64,000 nt of DNA. Source: a bacterium. Lineage in GTDB: Bacteria > Electryoneota > RPQS01. A program made the position numbers and the translations under genes. Below, one piece after another: positions 1-7,958 of the stretch (position 1 is its first letter; every line of letters starts with the position of its first letter). The stretch spans positions 248,001 through 312,000 of the forward strand of contig DASXUQ010000010.1 of the NCBI GenBank assembly GCA_036504735.1, read 5' to 3'. The notes beneath the pieces were generated by a model. It was given only the letters and a program-made list of their open reading frames with translations, made no database searches and was not told the origin of the DNA.

Positions 1-8
1 GCGGAAGG

Positions 9-38
9 CTGCGCTCTCTTCGCCCGCTCAGAGCGCAG
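9..38. repeat. short inverted repeat at window edge
   Basis: A 9-bp perfect stem (CTGCGCTCT at 9-17, AGAGCGCAG at 30-38) encloses a 12-base loop. It lies in the roughly 280 bases downstream of the first minus-strand gene, so it could help end that transcript. There is no clear U-tract, so the function is unknown. No gene is supported in bases 1-280. Confidence 0.4.
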
Positions 39-194
39 TCCGTTATTGTATGGTGATTCAGTAAAAAATTCCAATTTCCCTTTTTCCCAAAGGGGAAGGG
101 CCAAAGACCGTACCCTTCGCGGCAGCCGTAACCTTCGCGGCGGCAGGGCTCTTGGGTATTGCCCTGCCCCGCTTGGCCATATGTTTGAAGATTT

Positions 195-231
195 GAAGAG
201 CCGGGCACCATCCTGCCTTAGCCGGGCATGC
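195..231 (-). repeat. dispersed intergenic repeat R1, copy 1
   Basis: Read on the minus strand, this stretch matches 2566-2602 (plus) with only a few mismatches over about 37 bases. Both copies start GCATGCCCGGC and share the blocks GCAGGATG and GGCTCTTC. Both are intergenic and lie in opposite orientation. Confidence 0.55.
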
Positions 232-280
232 AAAATCCCAAGACGCATGCCGCGGCGAAGCGTAGGACGGCATCTGCGCC

Positions 281-1282
281 TTACTCTCCCGCCAAATCCG
301 GGCCGGATTCAATTTCGCTGGAATCGCCGAGGTTGTAGCGTTGAAAATAGCCGGTAATGGTGGAATTGTTGCCGACGAGCGATCCCGAGACCAGCGCGCT
401 TTCGACGTGCGCGCCTTCTCCTAAGATGCTGTCCCGCACCATGGCGTCGCGCACAACCGCGCCGTGGCCGATGGTGGCATACGGGCCGATGATGGCGTTA
501 TCGAGGACGGCGGAGGGGTGAATGTAGACCGGCGGGACAATCAGCGCGCCCGGGTGCTCGCCCGAAGCGCCGTTGTGCTCTCGATCCAGCAGGTGGCGGT
601 TGGTCGCCAGCAGCGTCTCCGGCTTGCCGCAGTCGAACCACTCGCTGACCGGGAAGGTGGAAACCTGCTCGCCCTGTTCGATCATCAACTGCAACGCGTC
701 CGTAAGCTGGTACTCCCCGCGAGTGGTAAGCTGGCGTTCGAACAGCGTGTTGATACTCTGTCGCAGCAGCGGAGCGTTGCGAATCAGGTAGATACCGACC
801 AGCACCAGATTGGATTTCGGATACTCGGGCTTTTCCACGAGGCGCTCCACGCGGCCTTCGGGAGTGAGTTCCACCACGCCGAAACGGCGCGCGTCCAGCA
901 CGGTCTTGACGCCGAGACTGGTCGTTTTTTCGTTGGCAATCATCCCCTTCAGATCGGTCTCGAAGATCGTGTCGCCGAGGATGACCAGCACTTCTTCGTC
1001 CTGCTCGTCGAGTCCGAGGGAGACGGCGTCAGCCAGACCGCGCGGCTCCGCCTGCACGGCAAATTCGGCGGGCAACGCATGATTCTGCCGCACGTAGGTC
1101 TCAATCAGGTCGCCCATCTGCCCGACGACCAGGCTGACCTTCGTCACACCGGAATCGGCCAGTGTGTCGAGAATATGGCCGAGAATCGGCTTTCCGGCGA
1201 CGTTCAACAGGACTTTCGGCTTGGTGAAGGTATGGGGCCGAAGACGTGAACCGAGTCCGGCGACTGGGATGATTGCTTTCAC
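281..1282 (-). CDS. Sugar-phosphate nucleotidyltransferase with C-terminal left-handed beta-helix
   Basis: This probably transfers a nucleotidyl group from an NTP to a sugar 1-phosphate to make an activated sugar. The 333-residue protein opens with the family signature around residues 9-23 (GLGSRLRPHTFTKPK), which binds the nucleotide triphosphate. The last ~80 residues have the hexapeptide pattern of a left-handed beta-helix (isoleucine/valine every sixth residue), as in long RmlA/GlmU-like enzymes. The start is a GTG at 1282 that begins exactly at the family N-terminus (MKAIIPVAG). It follows the phosphoglucose/phosphomannose isomerase by 77 bases on the same strand, which fits a joint role in hexose-phosphate activation. 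NTP and sugar specificity (glucose versus mannose) cannot be read from the sequence. Confidence 0.9.
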   Translation of the reverse strand: MKAIIPVAGLGSRLRPHTFTKPKVLLNVAGKPILGHILDTLADSGVTKVSLVVGQMGDLIETYVRQNHALPAEFAVQAEPRGLADAVSLGLDEQDEEVLVILGDTIFETDLKGMIANEKTTSLGVKTVLDARRFGVVELTPEGRVERLVEKPEYPKSNLVLVGIYLIRNAPLLRQSINTLFERQLTTRGEYQLTDALQLMIEQGEQVSTFPVSEWFDCGKPETLLATNRHLLDREHNGASGEHPGALIVPPVYIHPSAVLDNAIIGPYATIGHGAVVRDAMVRDSILGEGAHVESALVSGSLVGNNSTITGYFQRYNLGDSSEIESGPDLAGE

Positions 1283-1359
1283 GGGGTGGTGGTGTTACTC
1301 GGAAGAAGAGGGATAATCCGGTGCCGATGACGCCAACGCAGGTAAAATCCTGGTGCGAT

Positions 1360-2430
1360 TCAGGCGACCGGCTGGTAATTCTTGAGCTTGGTGATGATAG
1401 GAATGTCCATAGGGTCCTGCGCCCGCAGGACGGCAAGGTAAACCGTGGCCGCATCCAGCAGCAGCAACATGCGCAAACCGGTTTCCAGACGCGACATTTC
1501 CCGCCCCCATAGTTCGGCGGGATCCAGTGTGAGGTGCGAAATGCGGTAGGAATCCAGCAGGCTCTTCATGCCCAGCCGGGGGTCGGTGAAGGTTTTCCCG
1601 AAGTACCATTCGCCGAGGAAGATCACCAGCGGCGGCGGGAGCACCTGGCCGAGGAATTCAAAGGCTTCAACTTCATTGTGCGCCATCTCCGGCAGGGGAG
1701 ATGCGTGTGACCAGACCTTGCTGTTTTCGGAGAGCTGCGCGCGGAAACGGAACGCCTGCGCGGGCATGCCCAGCCCGTCTACGGTGTAGATGACCGGAAC
1801 CTTGTCGATCAATTTGGCTGCCAGCGCCAGAGCGGGATTACTTTCCAGACTCAGTACCCGGTACTCTTCGGCAACACGGCTCAACGTCTCGCAGATGGCA
1901 CGGCATTTCGGTGCCACCTGAAACCCATAGAGCGCGTCGAAGATTGCGATCATGGCGCCCAAACCGAAGCCCACGGCCGCGCGCGGAGGGTAACCGCCGG
2001 GCAGCTTTAGATGGGCTACGCCGGCTTTCTGCGACAGTTCCTGCAAGCGTCCGCCGCTGCTCATCGTAAACCAGATCCGGGACGGCGGCGTCGCTTCAAA
2101 GGCATGCACGCTCTCCACGGTATTTCCCGAGTAGCTGCTCACCAGCCGCATGTCCGCAGACTCGCGCGGGTAACGCTGCACGGCAATCCGCAGGGGAAGA
2201 ACCGGCGGCTCCAGACCGAACCCTTGCAGCAGGTCTGCCGCCACTGCGCTGCCACCCAGCCCGAACCAGTCAAGGGCCTCAGGCTTGCACAGCCTATGGG
2301 CGCGCACAAAATCCCGCCCCAGATCCAGTCCGGCGAGAATCTGTTGCGGAAGTTCAAGTGTCTTGCCCAGCATGCCGCTCTTGTCAAGCGTGGCCAGGCG
2401 GTCTTCCGAGAGATTTATTTTGAGAGCCAT
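1360..2430 (-). CDS. Bifunctional phosphoglucose/phosphomannose isomerase (SIS domains)
   Basis: A 356-residue cytosolic sugar isomerase of the bacterial/archaeal PGI/PMI family. It should interconvert glucose-6-P or mannose-6-P with fructose-6-P. The two SIS-domain signatures are visible: FGLGGSAVAADLL near residue 55 and SSYSGNTVES near residue 99. I place the start at the ATG at 2430, because GGAG lies 5 bases upstream and the family N-terminus (MALKINL) follows. An in-frame start at 2517 would add 29 low-quality residues that run into repeat sequence. Together with the next gene it links glycolytic intermediates to activated sugars. Confidence 0.85.
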   Translation of the reverse strand: MALKINLSEDRLATLDKSGMLGKTLELPQQILAGLDLGRDFVRAHRLCKPEALDWFGLGGSAVAADLLQGFGLEPPVLPLRIAVQRYPRESADMRLVSSYSGNTVESVHAFEATPPSRIWFTMSSGGRLQELSQKAGVAHLKLPGGYPPRAAVGFGLGAMIAIFDALYGFQVAPKCRAICETLSRVAEEYRVLSLESNPALALAAKLIDKVPVIYTVDGLGMPAQAFRFRAQLSENSKVWSHASPLPEMAHNEVEAFEFLGQVLPPPLVIFLGEWYFGKTFTDPRLGMKSLLDSYRISHLTLDPAELWGREMSRLETGLRMLLLLDAATVYLAVLRAQDPMDIPIITKLKNYQPVA

Positions 2431-2888
2431 CGAATCTCCATTTCGAAAAGTTGATGGTTCGACAGAAAGCACGCGAGCCGCATTTCTGATTCCTCCCCGC
2501 ACCGCGGCCTGCATCATGGTCTTTCTCCTTCCCCTACTTTAGTGGGGGAAGGCTGGGATGGGGGTGCATGCCCGGCCACAGCAGGATGATGCTTGGCTCT
2601 TCTGCTCCCCCTTTCCCTATTTCATGGGGAAAGTCCTTAGACCTCGACGAAGGCGGGGGGGCCGGGGGGATGGGGGTCTGCAGGCAATCACTAGGCGCCA
2701 CGCTCCGTCGTGCCGGATTCCCGGTGCGTGCTGCCCTCCAGGCTGACGGTCCGCCAAAGGCGAGATCTCGGCTTCGCCGGACCAGAGGCCGCCGCTAGGG
2801 ATACGTCTTGGGACCGCGCGGTCTTCCGCGCTGTCCCCCGGCGAAGCCGGCCCCGGGTGCAGGCGTCACGCCTGCGGCTTAGCCCTTG
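2431..2888. other. 458-base gene-free gap made of palindromic repeats
   Basis: This gap between the isomerase and EI contains no credible gene. It is a mosaic of intergenic repeats. A hairpin lies at 2527-2552 (CCTTCCCC / GGGGAAGG), followed by repeat R1 at 2566-2602, a similar CTTTCCC/GGGGAAAG hairpin near 2612, and the long repeat R2 from 2691 to 2889. Several short frames cross it but none has coding character. Confidence 0.6.
2566..2602 (+). repeat. dispersed intergenic repeat R1, copy 2
   Basis: Second copy of the element at 195-231, in the opposite orientation. The shared blocks GCATGCCCGGC, GCAGGATG and GGCTCTTC are in the same order and spacing. The poly-palindromic surroundings suggest REP-like DNA rather than a gene remnant. 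Confidence 0.55.
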
Positions 2889-2889
2889 T
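2691..2889 (-). repeat. long mosaic intergenic repeat R2, copy A
   Basis: Read on the minus strand this shares several blocks, in the same order, with 41489-41658 (plus): CAAGGGCT, ACCCGGGGCCG, GGGGGACAGCGCGG, ACCGCGCGGTCCC and AATCCGGCACGACGGAGCGTG. Copy A carries a longer middle (about 60 bases, including GGCGAGATCTCGGCTTCG) than copy B. The end touches the EI stop codon. No transposase or target-site duplication is visible. Confidence 0.65.
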
Positions 2890-4691
2890 CATGAGAACCA
2901 AATCGGCAAATCCGCCAATCGTGATTTCAGTTCGCCGGTCAGGTAACTGGTGACTTCGGCAGCCGTGGCGAATTTCAGCGCGCGGATGGCGATCTTTTTG
3001 CAGTCGGCATAGGACAGAGTGCGCACCACCTTCTTAATCTCCAGAATCGAAGTCGAGTTGGTGGAGATTTCGTCGATGTCCAGCCCCACCAGCAGCGGTG
3101 TGGCGACGGGATTCGCGCCCAGTTCGCCGCAGATCGCCACCGGCTTGCGATGGCGGTGCGCGCCCTTGACGGTGGTCTGAATCATCCGCAGCACCGCCGG
3201 ATGGAAACTGCGGTAATAGCTGGCGACCATTTCATTCCCGCGGTCGGCGGCAACGGCATACTGAATCAAGTCGTTGGTGCCGATGGAAAAGAAATCACAT
3301 TCTTCGGCCAGACGGTCGGCCATGGCTACGGCGGACGGCAGTTCCACCATAATGCCCACCTGAATGCGCGGATCGTGGGGGATGCGCTCGGCGGTGAGTT
3401 CAATCGCGGCTTCCCGCAGCACCGCTTTGGCTTCCCGCAACTCTTCCAGGCCGGAGATGAAGGGAAACATAATGCGCACGTTGCCGCGCTTGGACGCCCG
3501 CAGAATGGCGCGAAGCTGGGCGCGGAACAGATCGCGGCGCGAGAGCGACACGCGAATCGCACGGTAGCCGAGGAACGGATTCTTCTCCTGCCGCAGATTG
3601 ATCGAACCGTGCAGCTTGTCCCCGCCCAGATCGAACGTGCGGATCACCACCGGGCGCGGCGCCATGATGTCGGCTACGCGGTCATAAGTATCCGCCTGCT
3701 CGGCTTCGGAGGGCACCGTGTCGCGCGTTAAAAACAGAAATTCGCTGCGGAACAATCCGATGCCTGTGCCACCGTGGTTCAGCACCGATTCGGCCTCGAA
3801 CGGCAGTTCGATGTTGCCCCACAGATTTACATGGTGATCGTCCGTGGTCGTGGCCGGCTGATCTTTGAGATTCTGCAGCACCGACTGGAAGGACCAGTAC
3901 CGTTCCTGCTTCGCCTGATACTCTTCAATGGTCTCGGAGGAGGGATGAATAATCACCTTGCCCGAGTTGCCGTTGAGAATAATCGGATCGCCGTTCTTCA
4001 CGGTCAGCGACAAATTACCCAGCCCCACGACCGCGGGAATATCCAGCGAGCGCGCCAGAATCGCGGTGTGCGAGGTCAGCCCGCCGAGATCCGCCGCCAG
4101 TCCGTGAATATGCTCCCGGTCGATGTGCAGCGTGTCGGTTGGGGAGAGATCCGCGGCCACCAGAACCACCGGCGCATCAAAACTCTGCGGGATGATGTCT
4201 CCCTGTCCGGTCAGAAAACGCAGCAGGCGGTTGCTGACGTCGCGGATGTCGGCGGCGCGCTCACGGAACGTCTCGCCATGCTGCTTCTGCATCATGTCGA
4301 TGTGATAGTTGAGCACGTCGCTGACGATATAATCGACCGAAAACTGTTCGAGCGCGACGCGCGACCGCACCTGCTCATGGAAAGAAATATCTTCGAGAAT
4401 CAACAGATGGGCGTCGAAAATTTTGCTGACGGCGATTCCGGCGACCGCAAGCGCGCGGTCGCGGGAACGTTCGATCGCGGCACGCGTCTCTTCCAGGGCG
4501 CGCTCGAACTTCTCGAGTTCTTCCCTGACCTCGCCCGGCGCAATCTTGCGCGGCGTGACGGTGGGCAATTCCGGAATCAGCAAATGCACTCCACCGATGG
4601 AGATTCCCGGCGATGCGGGAATGCCGCGCAGAATTATTTCCTGCGCCGGAGCCAGAGGAGGAGCGCCGATCTCGGCCGTCTCATTCTTCAT
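2889..4691 (-). CDS. ptsI: PTS enzyme I (phosphoenolpyruvate-protein phosphotransferase)
   Basis: Enzyme I takes phosphate from PEP and passes it to HPr in the cytosol, the first step of the phosphotransferase system. At 600 residues it is slightly longer than the usual 570-590. The active-site histidine sits near residue 208 in GGLTSHTAILARSLD. The PEP-binding barrel carries GTNDLIQYAVAADRG, and the catalytic cysteine is present in ICGELGANP. It overlaps the end of the HPr gene by 11 bases, so the two are almost certainly translationally coupled. It is the last gene of the operon polyprenyl synthetase-IIC-IID-HPr-EI. Confidence 0.95.
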   Translation of the reverse strand: MKNETAEIGAPPLAPAQEIILRGIPASPGISIGGVHLLIPELPTVTPRKIAPGEVREELEKFERALEETRAAIERSRDRALAVAGIAVSKIFDAHLLILEDISFHEQVRSRVALEQFSVDYIVSDVLNYHIDMMQKQHGETFRERAADIRDVSNRLLRFLTGQGDIIPQSFDAPVVLVAADLSPTDTLHIDREHIHGLAADLGGLTSHTAILARSLDIPAVVGLGNLSLTVKNGDPIILNGNSGKVIIHPSSETIEEYQAKQERYWSFQSVLQNLKDQPATTTDDHHVNLWGNIELPFEAESVLNHGGTGIGLFRSEFLFLTRDTVPSEAEQADTYDRVADIMAPRPVVIRTFDLGGDKLHGSINLRQEKNPFLGYRAIRVSLSRRDLFRAQLRAILRASKRGNVRIMFPFISGLEELREAKAVLREAAIELTAERIPHDPRIQVGIMVELPSAVAMADRLAEECDFFSIGTNDLIQYAVAADRGNEMVASYYRSFHPAVLRMIQTTVKGAHRHRKPVAICGELGANPVATPLLVGLDIDEISTNSTSILEIKKVVRTLSYADCKKIAIRALKFATAAEVTSYLTGELKSRLADLPIWFS

Positions 4692-4947
4692 TAAACTTAT
4701 TCTCGATTAAGATCATCAGTTCCGCTGCCAGCGCCTCTTCATCCTCGCCGATGCACTCCAGGGTAAGCTTGGTTCCCTGACCGGCGGCCAGCATCATCAC
4801 TCCCATGATGCTCTTGGCGTTGACCCGCATGCGGTCGCGCACCAAAAACACATCGGACTTGTATTTCGAAGCAATCTTGGTAAACAGCGCGGCGGGCCGG
4901 ATATGCAGACCCAACCGGTTTTGGAGGACGAATTCTTTCTGGATCAC
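4681..4947 (-). CDS. ptsH: HPr phosphocarrier protein
   Basis: An 88-residue HPr, the usual family length. The phosphorylated histidine is exactly at position 15 (NRLGLHIRPAA). The regulatory serine is exactly at position 46 (NAKSIMG), the residue used by HPr kinase/phosphorylase in many bacteria. Regulation by HPr kinase is therefore possible but not shown. The start is GTG at 4947. HPr follows the IID gene by 62 bases and overlaps EI by 11. Confidence 0.95.
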   Translation of the reverse strand: MIQKEFVLQNRLGLHIRPAALFTKIASKYKSDVFLVRDRMRVNAKSIMGVMMLAAGQGTKLTLECIGEDEEALAAELMILIENKFNEE

Positions 4948-5009
4948 GGCATTCTGGGACTAAATCATAGGATTAATACATCGAGGTTCGTAGGAGGCGG
5001 AGGGACTGC

Positions 5010-5759
5010 TCAGTGCAGCGCCCGCACAAACTGCGGCAGCAGGAACACCGCCAGCAGCGCAAACAACACAGACCAGGTAATGAGCCACTGCCGGCGCGTG
5101 AGCAGCAGCACCACGCTGAACGCCAGCAGAAACTGGCCGCAGTAAAACATGGAGTCGGAAAGTGTGCGGTCGAAGGCCACGGCAAACAGCAATCCCGCCA
5201 GCACCGCGCCGGTTACGCCCAGCACTCTGCGGGCGCGGGCAATGGCCGAACGGTTCAGCACACTCAGCACATCGGTGCCCAGCCGGTAGCCTTCTTCCAC
5301 GCCCCAAACCCGCAGATAGAACAGCGGCAGATTGTAGAGCAGCAGACTGCTTGCCGCTACCGCCATCCACACATGCAGCGTGGGGAAACACAACATCACC
5401 AGCACGGCCAGCGAAAACAGCAGCGGCTTCCAGCGGTCCCAGATCAGCGAATCGCCCACCATCCCGAGCGGTCCGCAGAGTTCCGTCTGCCACTCGGCAA
5501 AGGCTTGCGGGTCTTTTTCCAGATCGCCTTCTTCCAGCCGCCTGCGCAACGCTCCCACTGCAAACGCGGCGAGAACCGGATGCGCATTCAAATAGTCCGC
5601 GGAAACTTTTACCCGCTGGGGGCTCTGTCCGGTCTGCCGCAGCCACGGCCAGAGCGCAAACAGATAGCCGCCGCCCTGCATGGTGTGATAGTTGAGCAGC
5701 ACCTGCAGGAACAGGGAGCGGACCGCCAGCCGCCGGGCTTCACCGCGCGCTAAAGCCAT
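5010..5759 (-). CDS. PTS mannose/fructose/sorbose family IID membrane component
   Basis: A 249-residue IID subunit of a mannose-family PTS permease, which works with IIC in the inner membrane. The family features are a long soluble N-terminal half (MQGGGYLFALWPWL early, then EFFNAHP-like SADYLNAHPVLAAF and FAEWQTELCGPLGMVGDSLIWDR) and several C-terminal membrane segments. The chosen ATG at 5759 gives the family N-terminus and overlaps the IIC stop by 10 bases. GGGAG lies about 10 bases upstream. A longer in-frame reading to 6365 exists but its N-terminal part is only the other frame of IIC. Confidence 0.88.
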   Translation of the reverse strand: MALARGEARRLAVRSLFLQVLLNYHTMQGGGYLFALWPWLRQTGQSPQRVKVSADYLNAHPVLAAFAVGALRRRLEEGDLEKDPQAFAEWQTELCGPLGMVGDSLIWDRWKPLLFSLAVLVMLCFPTLHVWMAVAASSLLLYNLPLFYLRVWGVEEGYRLGTDVLSVLNRSAIARARRVLGVTGAVLAGLLFAVAFDRTLSDSMFYCGQFLLAFSVVLLLTRRQWLITWSVLFALLAVFLLPQFVRALH

Positions 5760-6469
5760 AGCCAGCTCACTCCCAAGCCGATCACCGCCGACACCGCAAA
5801 CCAGCCAAAGGTGCGGCGATGCACAAACCGCGCGGCAATCACCGCCACGCCTGCGCCGAGCAGCCCCGGCCACAGTCCGGAAAGCAGCCGGTCGGTCTCC
5901 GCAATCAGCCCTGCGCTCACACCGAAGGTCGAGAACTTTCCGAGATACAGCGCCATTACCCACTTGCCGCCGAGAAACGCGGCCAGTGTCAGCAGAAAAC
6001 CCGCCAGCAGGTGAAGGCCGATCGCGCCGAGAAACAACAGGGAGAACCGTGCGCGCCGTCCGGCCTGCGCGGCCAGCACCACGTAATCCGAATAGCGAAT
6101 CAGAACCGTGCGCACCAGCGGCGTCACTTGCGCGCCGAGCTGAGATACCAGAAGTCCCACCACCGCCGCAATGGTCAGCGTGATCCACGCCGGATTTCCT
6201 TCCGGAGTGGGAGGAACGCGGCAGGCTAACGCGGTGGCAATCAGCGCGCCCACATTGCCTTCGGGAATTTTCGCCGCGCCGATGGGCAGGCTGCCCAGCC
6301 AGATCAGTTGAAAGGCGACGCCAAAGAACAGGCCTACTTCGGGCCGGCCCACCAGCAAACCCCATAGCGGGCAGGCGATCAGCGGCTGGGAGATCATGAA
6401 CTGGGCAACGGCGGTGGTGTCCAAATAGACAAACGCGCCTGCCAGTGCAACCCAGACCGCCTCGAGCAT
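5750..6469 (-). CDS. PTS mannose/fructose/sorbose family IIC membrane component
   Basis: A 239-residue, very hydrophobic protein with multiple membrane segments. The N-terminal block (VYLDTTAVAQFMISQPL, then GLFFGVAFQLIWLGSLPIGAAKIPEGNVG) is typical of IIC subunits that form the sugar channel with IID. The start at 6469 has GGGAG 5 bases upstream. It overlaps the polyprenyl synthetase stop in TGATG, which implies coupling. No IIA or IIB gene accompanies it in this operon or elsewhere in the window. Confidence 0.88.
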   Translation of the reverse strand: MLEAVWVALAGAFVYLDTTAVAQFMISQPLIACPLWGLLVGRPEVGLFFGVAFQLIWLGSLPIGAAKIPEGNVGALIATALACRVPPTPEGNPAWITLTIAAVVGLLVSQLGAQVTPLVRTVLIRYSDYVVLAAQAGRRARFSLLFLGAIGLHLLAGFLLTLAAFLGGKWVMALYLGKFSTFGVSAGLIAETDRLLSGLWPGLLGAGVAVIAARFVHRRTFGWFAVSAVIGLGVSWLWL

Positions 6470-7557
6470 CAGAACTCCCGTTCGATCATAAGACGCGCCC
6501 AGTCTTCCAGAAGATCACGGTAGAAGGATGGAGGAACATCCGTCAGGTAGGTCAGCGCCTTGTCCACTCTCTGCCGCGCAAGTTCCGCCGTGTGGGACAG
6601 GCTGCCCAAATCGTGAAACAAGGTCTTGACGTCCGCCACCTGCTCCGCGCTGGCGTGGGCATTGCCCAGCGTCTCCAGCAGCAGTTTCTTCTGTGCCGGC
6701 GATGCCTTGGTGAAGGCATGCTGCACGATCAATGTGCGCTTGCCTTCGCGTATGTCGCTGCCCACGGGTTTGCCGAGCATTTTTTCATTGCCGACAATCC
6801 CCAGAATATCGTCCTGCAACTGAAAGGCGGTGCCGCAGGCGCTGCAAAACCGTCCCAGCGCCAAAGGCAGCGGATGTTTCAGATCGGGAATATTCAACCC
6901 AATCGCCGCACCCGCCTCGCCGCAAAATTCATACAGTGCGCCGGTCTTCTTCCAGAGCATGTGCTCGATCTGCTGGGCGGTAAGCTGCTCGATGGGAATC
7001 CTCGAATACTGCACGTCCAGCATTTCGCCGTCCACAAGGGTGCAGAGCACGCGCGTGTCCAGCGTGTTGATCAGCATTAGCGTGACCATCGGATCGAGCC
7101 CGTACTTGGACGTCAGTTCGGTCATCAGACTGATGCCCCAGCCGTGCTGCACGTCGCCTGCCAGCACCGCCACGGAGACACCGTAGTGCCGCGCTTCGTC
7201 CTCGTCGTGGTCATAGAGCGCGCGGGTGGAAGGCTTGATGCGGAACCGCTCGTGCACGGTGGGAGCGCCACGGCGGATCGGGTCGCGGTCGATAATATCA
7301 TCGTGAACAAGTGTCCACGTATGGAAAATTTCGGTAGCTGCCGCCGCGCACAGGGCTTTGCTCTCGTCGCCGCCTACCGCGCCTACGGAAAACAGCAATA
7401 CGGCGGGTCTCAAACGCTTGCCGCCGGACTCAAAATAACAGGTCACAGCCTCCCGCATATCCTCGGGAGCGAAGCGGTTCAAATACTCCGGCTGTAGCAC
7501 ATAGTCCTGCACCCGGACCACCCGCGTCTCAATCTCTTCAAGAAGTGTCTGTATCAA
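6469..7557 (-). CDS. Polyprenyl diphosphate synthase (trans-isoprenyl diphosphate synthase)
   Basis: A cytosolic prenyltransferase that extends allylic diphosphates with IPP, for quinone side chains or other isoprenoids. The 362-residue protein has the first Asp-rich motif DDIIDRDPIRRG near residue 90. The second is DDILGIVG, with Gly where Asp is common, and GKPVGSDIREGKRT follows. Chain-length specificity cannot be judged safely. It is the first gene of the operon that continues into the PTS genes, an unusual partnership. Its likely promoter lies at 7621-7649, about 60 bases upstream of the start. Confidence 0.9.
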   Translation of the reverse strand: MIQTLLEEIETRVVRVQDYVLQPEYLNRFAPEDMREAVTCYFESGGKRLRPAVLLFSVGAVGGDESKALCAAAATEIFHTWTLVHDDIIDRDPIRRGAPTVHERFRIKPSTRALYDHDEDEARHYGVSVAVLAGDVQHGWGISLMTELTSKYGLDPMVTLMLINTLDTRVLCTLVDGEMLDVQYSRIPIEQLTAQQIEHMLWKKTGALYEFCGEAGAAIGLNIPDLKHPLPLALGRFCSACGTAFQLQDDILGIVGNEKMLGKPVGSDIREGKRTLIVQHAFTKASPAQKKLLLETLGNAHASAEQVADVKTLFHDLGSLSHTAELARQRVDKALTYLTDVPPSFYRDLLEDWARLMIEREF

Positions 7558-7620
7558 AAGAATTTAGGTTAGTGAAATCCGACCCTTCGGAGCCTCCCTC
7601 CGCTTCGCTATAAGCTTTAT

Positions 7621-7649
7621 ATAATACAGCATTTGTCCGTGAATAGCAA
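7621..7649 (-). promoter_or_regulatory. Sigma-70-type promoter for polyprenyl synthetase-PTS operon
   Basis: On the minus strand, -35 TTGCTA (7649-7644) and -10 TATTAT (7626-7621) are separated by 17 bp. Transcription would start near 7614, leaving a leader of roughly 57 bases before the ATG at 7557. Confidence 0.5.
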
Positions 7650-7800
7650 GGGCGTTCTCAAATCCCGTTTTAGCAGGCCCTCCATAGCCGGAGTGGCCCA
7701 GTGTCGCCGCTTTGTACCCTTCCGCCACTCGGTCAGTGTCATGCAGGCTCTTGAAAACTCTACCGCAACATCAACATTTCCTGCCAATGCAACAAATGTC

Positions 7801-7829
7801 TTGACTATTCAAGCGGGATAGGCTATATT
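7801..7829 (+). promoter_or_regulatory. Sigma-70-type promoter for the T9SS protein pair
   Basis: -35 TTGACT (7801-7806), a 17-bp spacer, then -10 TATATT (7824-7829). It faces the two secreted-protein genes, with a predicted start near 7836. That gives a leader of about 120 bases before the first ATG at 7959. Confidence 0.7.
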
Positions 7830-7877
7830 GAACCGATCATATCTTCGTGCCGTGCAACTCAGGATGGGAGGCAATGT

Positions 7878-7941
7878 GGCCAAAATCCAACAATCCAAGC
7901 GAACTCATTCCGCATCCGGAACGTTCGCTTTTTTGTTGGCC
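7878..7941 (+). promoter_or_regulatory. Terminator/attenuator-like leader structure upstream of T9SS gene
   Basis: A hairpin pairs AAGCGAAC (7897-7904) with GTTCGCTT (7923-7930), with an inner stem TTCCG/CGGAA, and runs straight into a T-tract (7929-7934). This is the look of an intrinsic terminator, yet it lies between a good promoter and the start codon. Competing pairings exist: CCAACAA (7887-7893) with TTGTTGG (7933-7939), or GGCCAA (7878-7883) with TTGGCC (7936-7941). GGAG at 7944-7947 may be the ribosome site. No ligand or leader peptide was recognised. Confidence 0.5.
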
Positions 7942-7958
7942 TTTGGAGACCTATAGCT

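Noticed and set aside
5010-6365. A 451-residue version of the IID gene
   Set aside because: The extra N-terminal 200 residues are the shifted frame of IIC. The IID family N-terminus starts at 5759.
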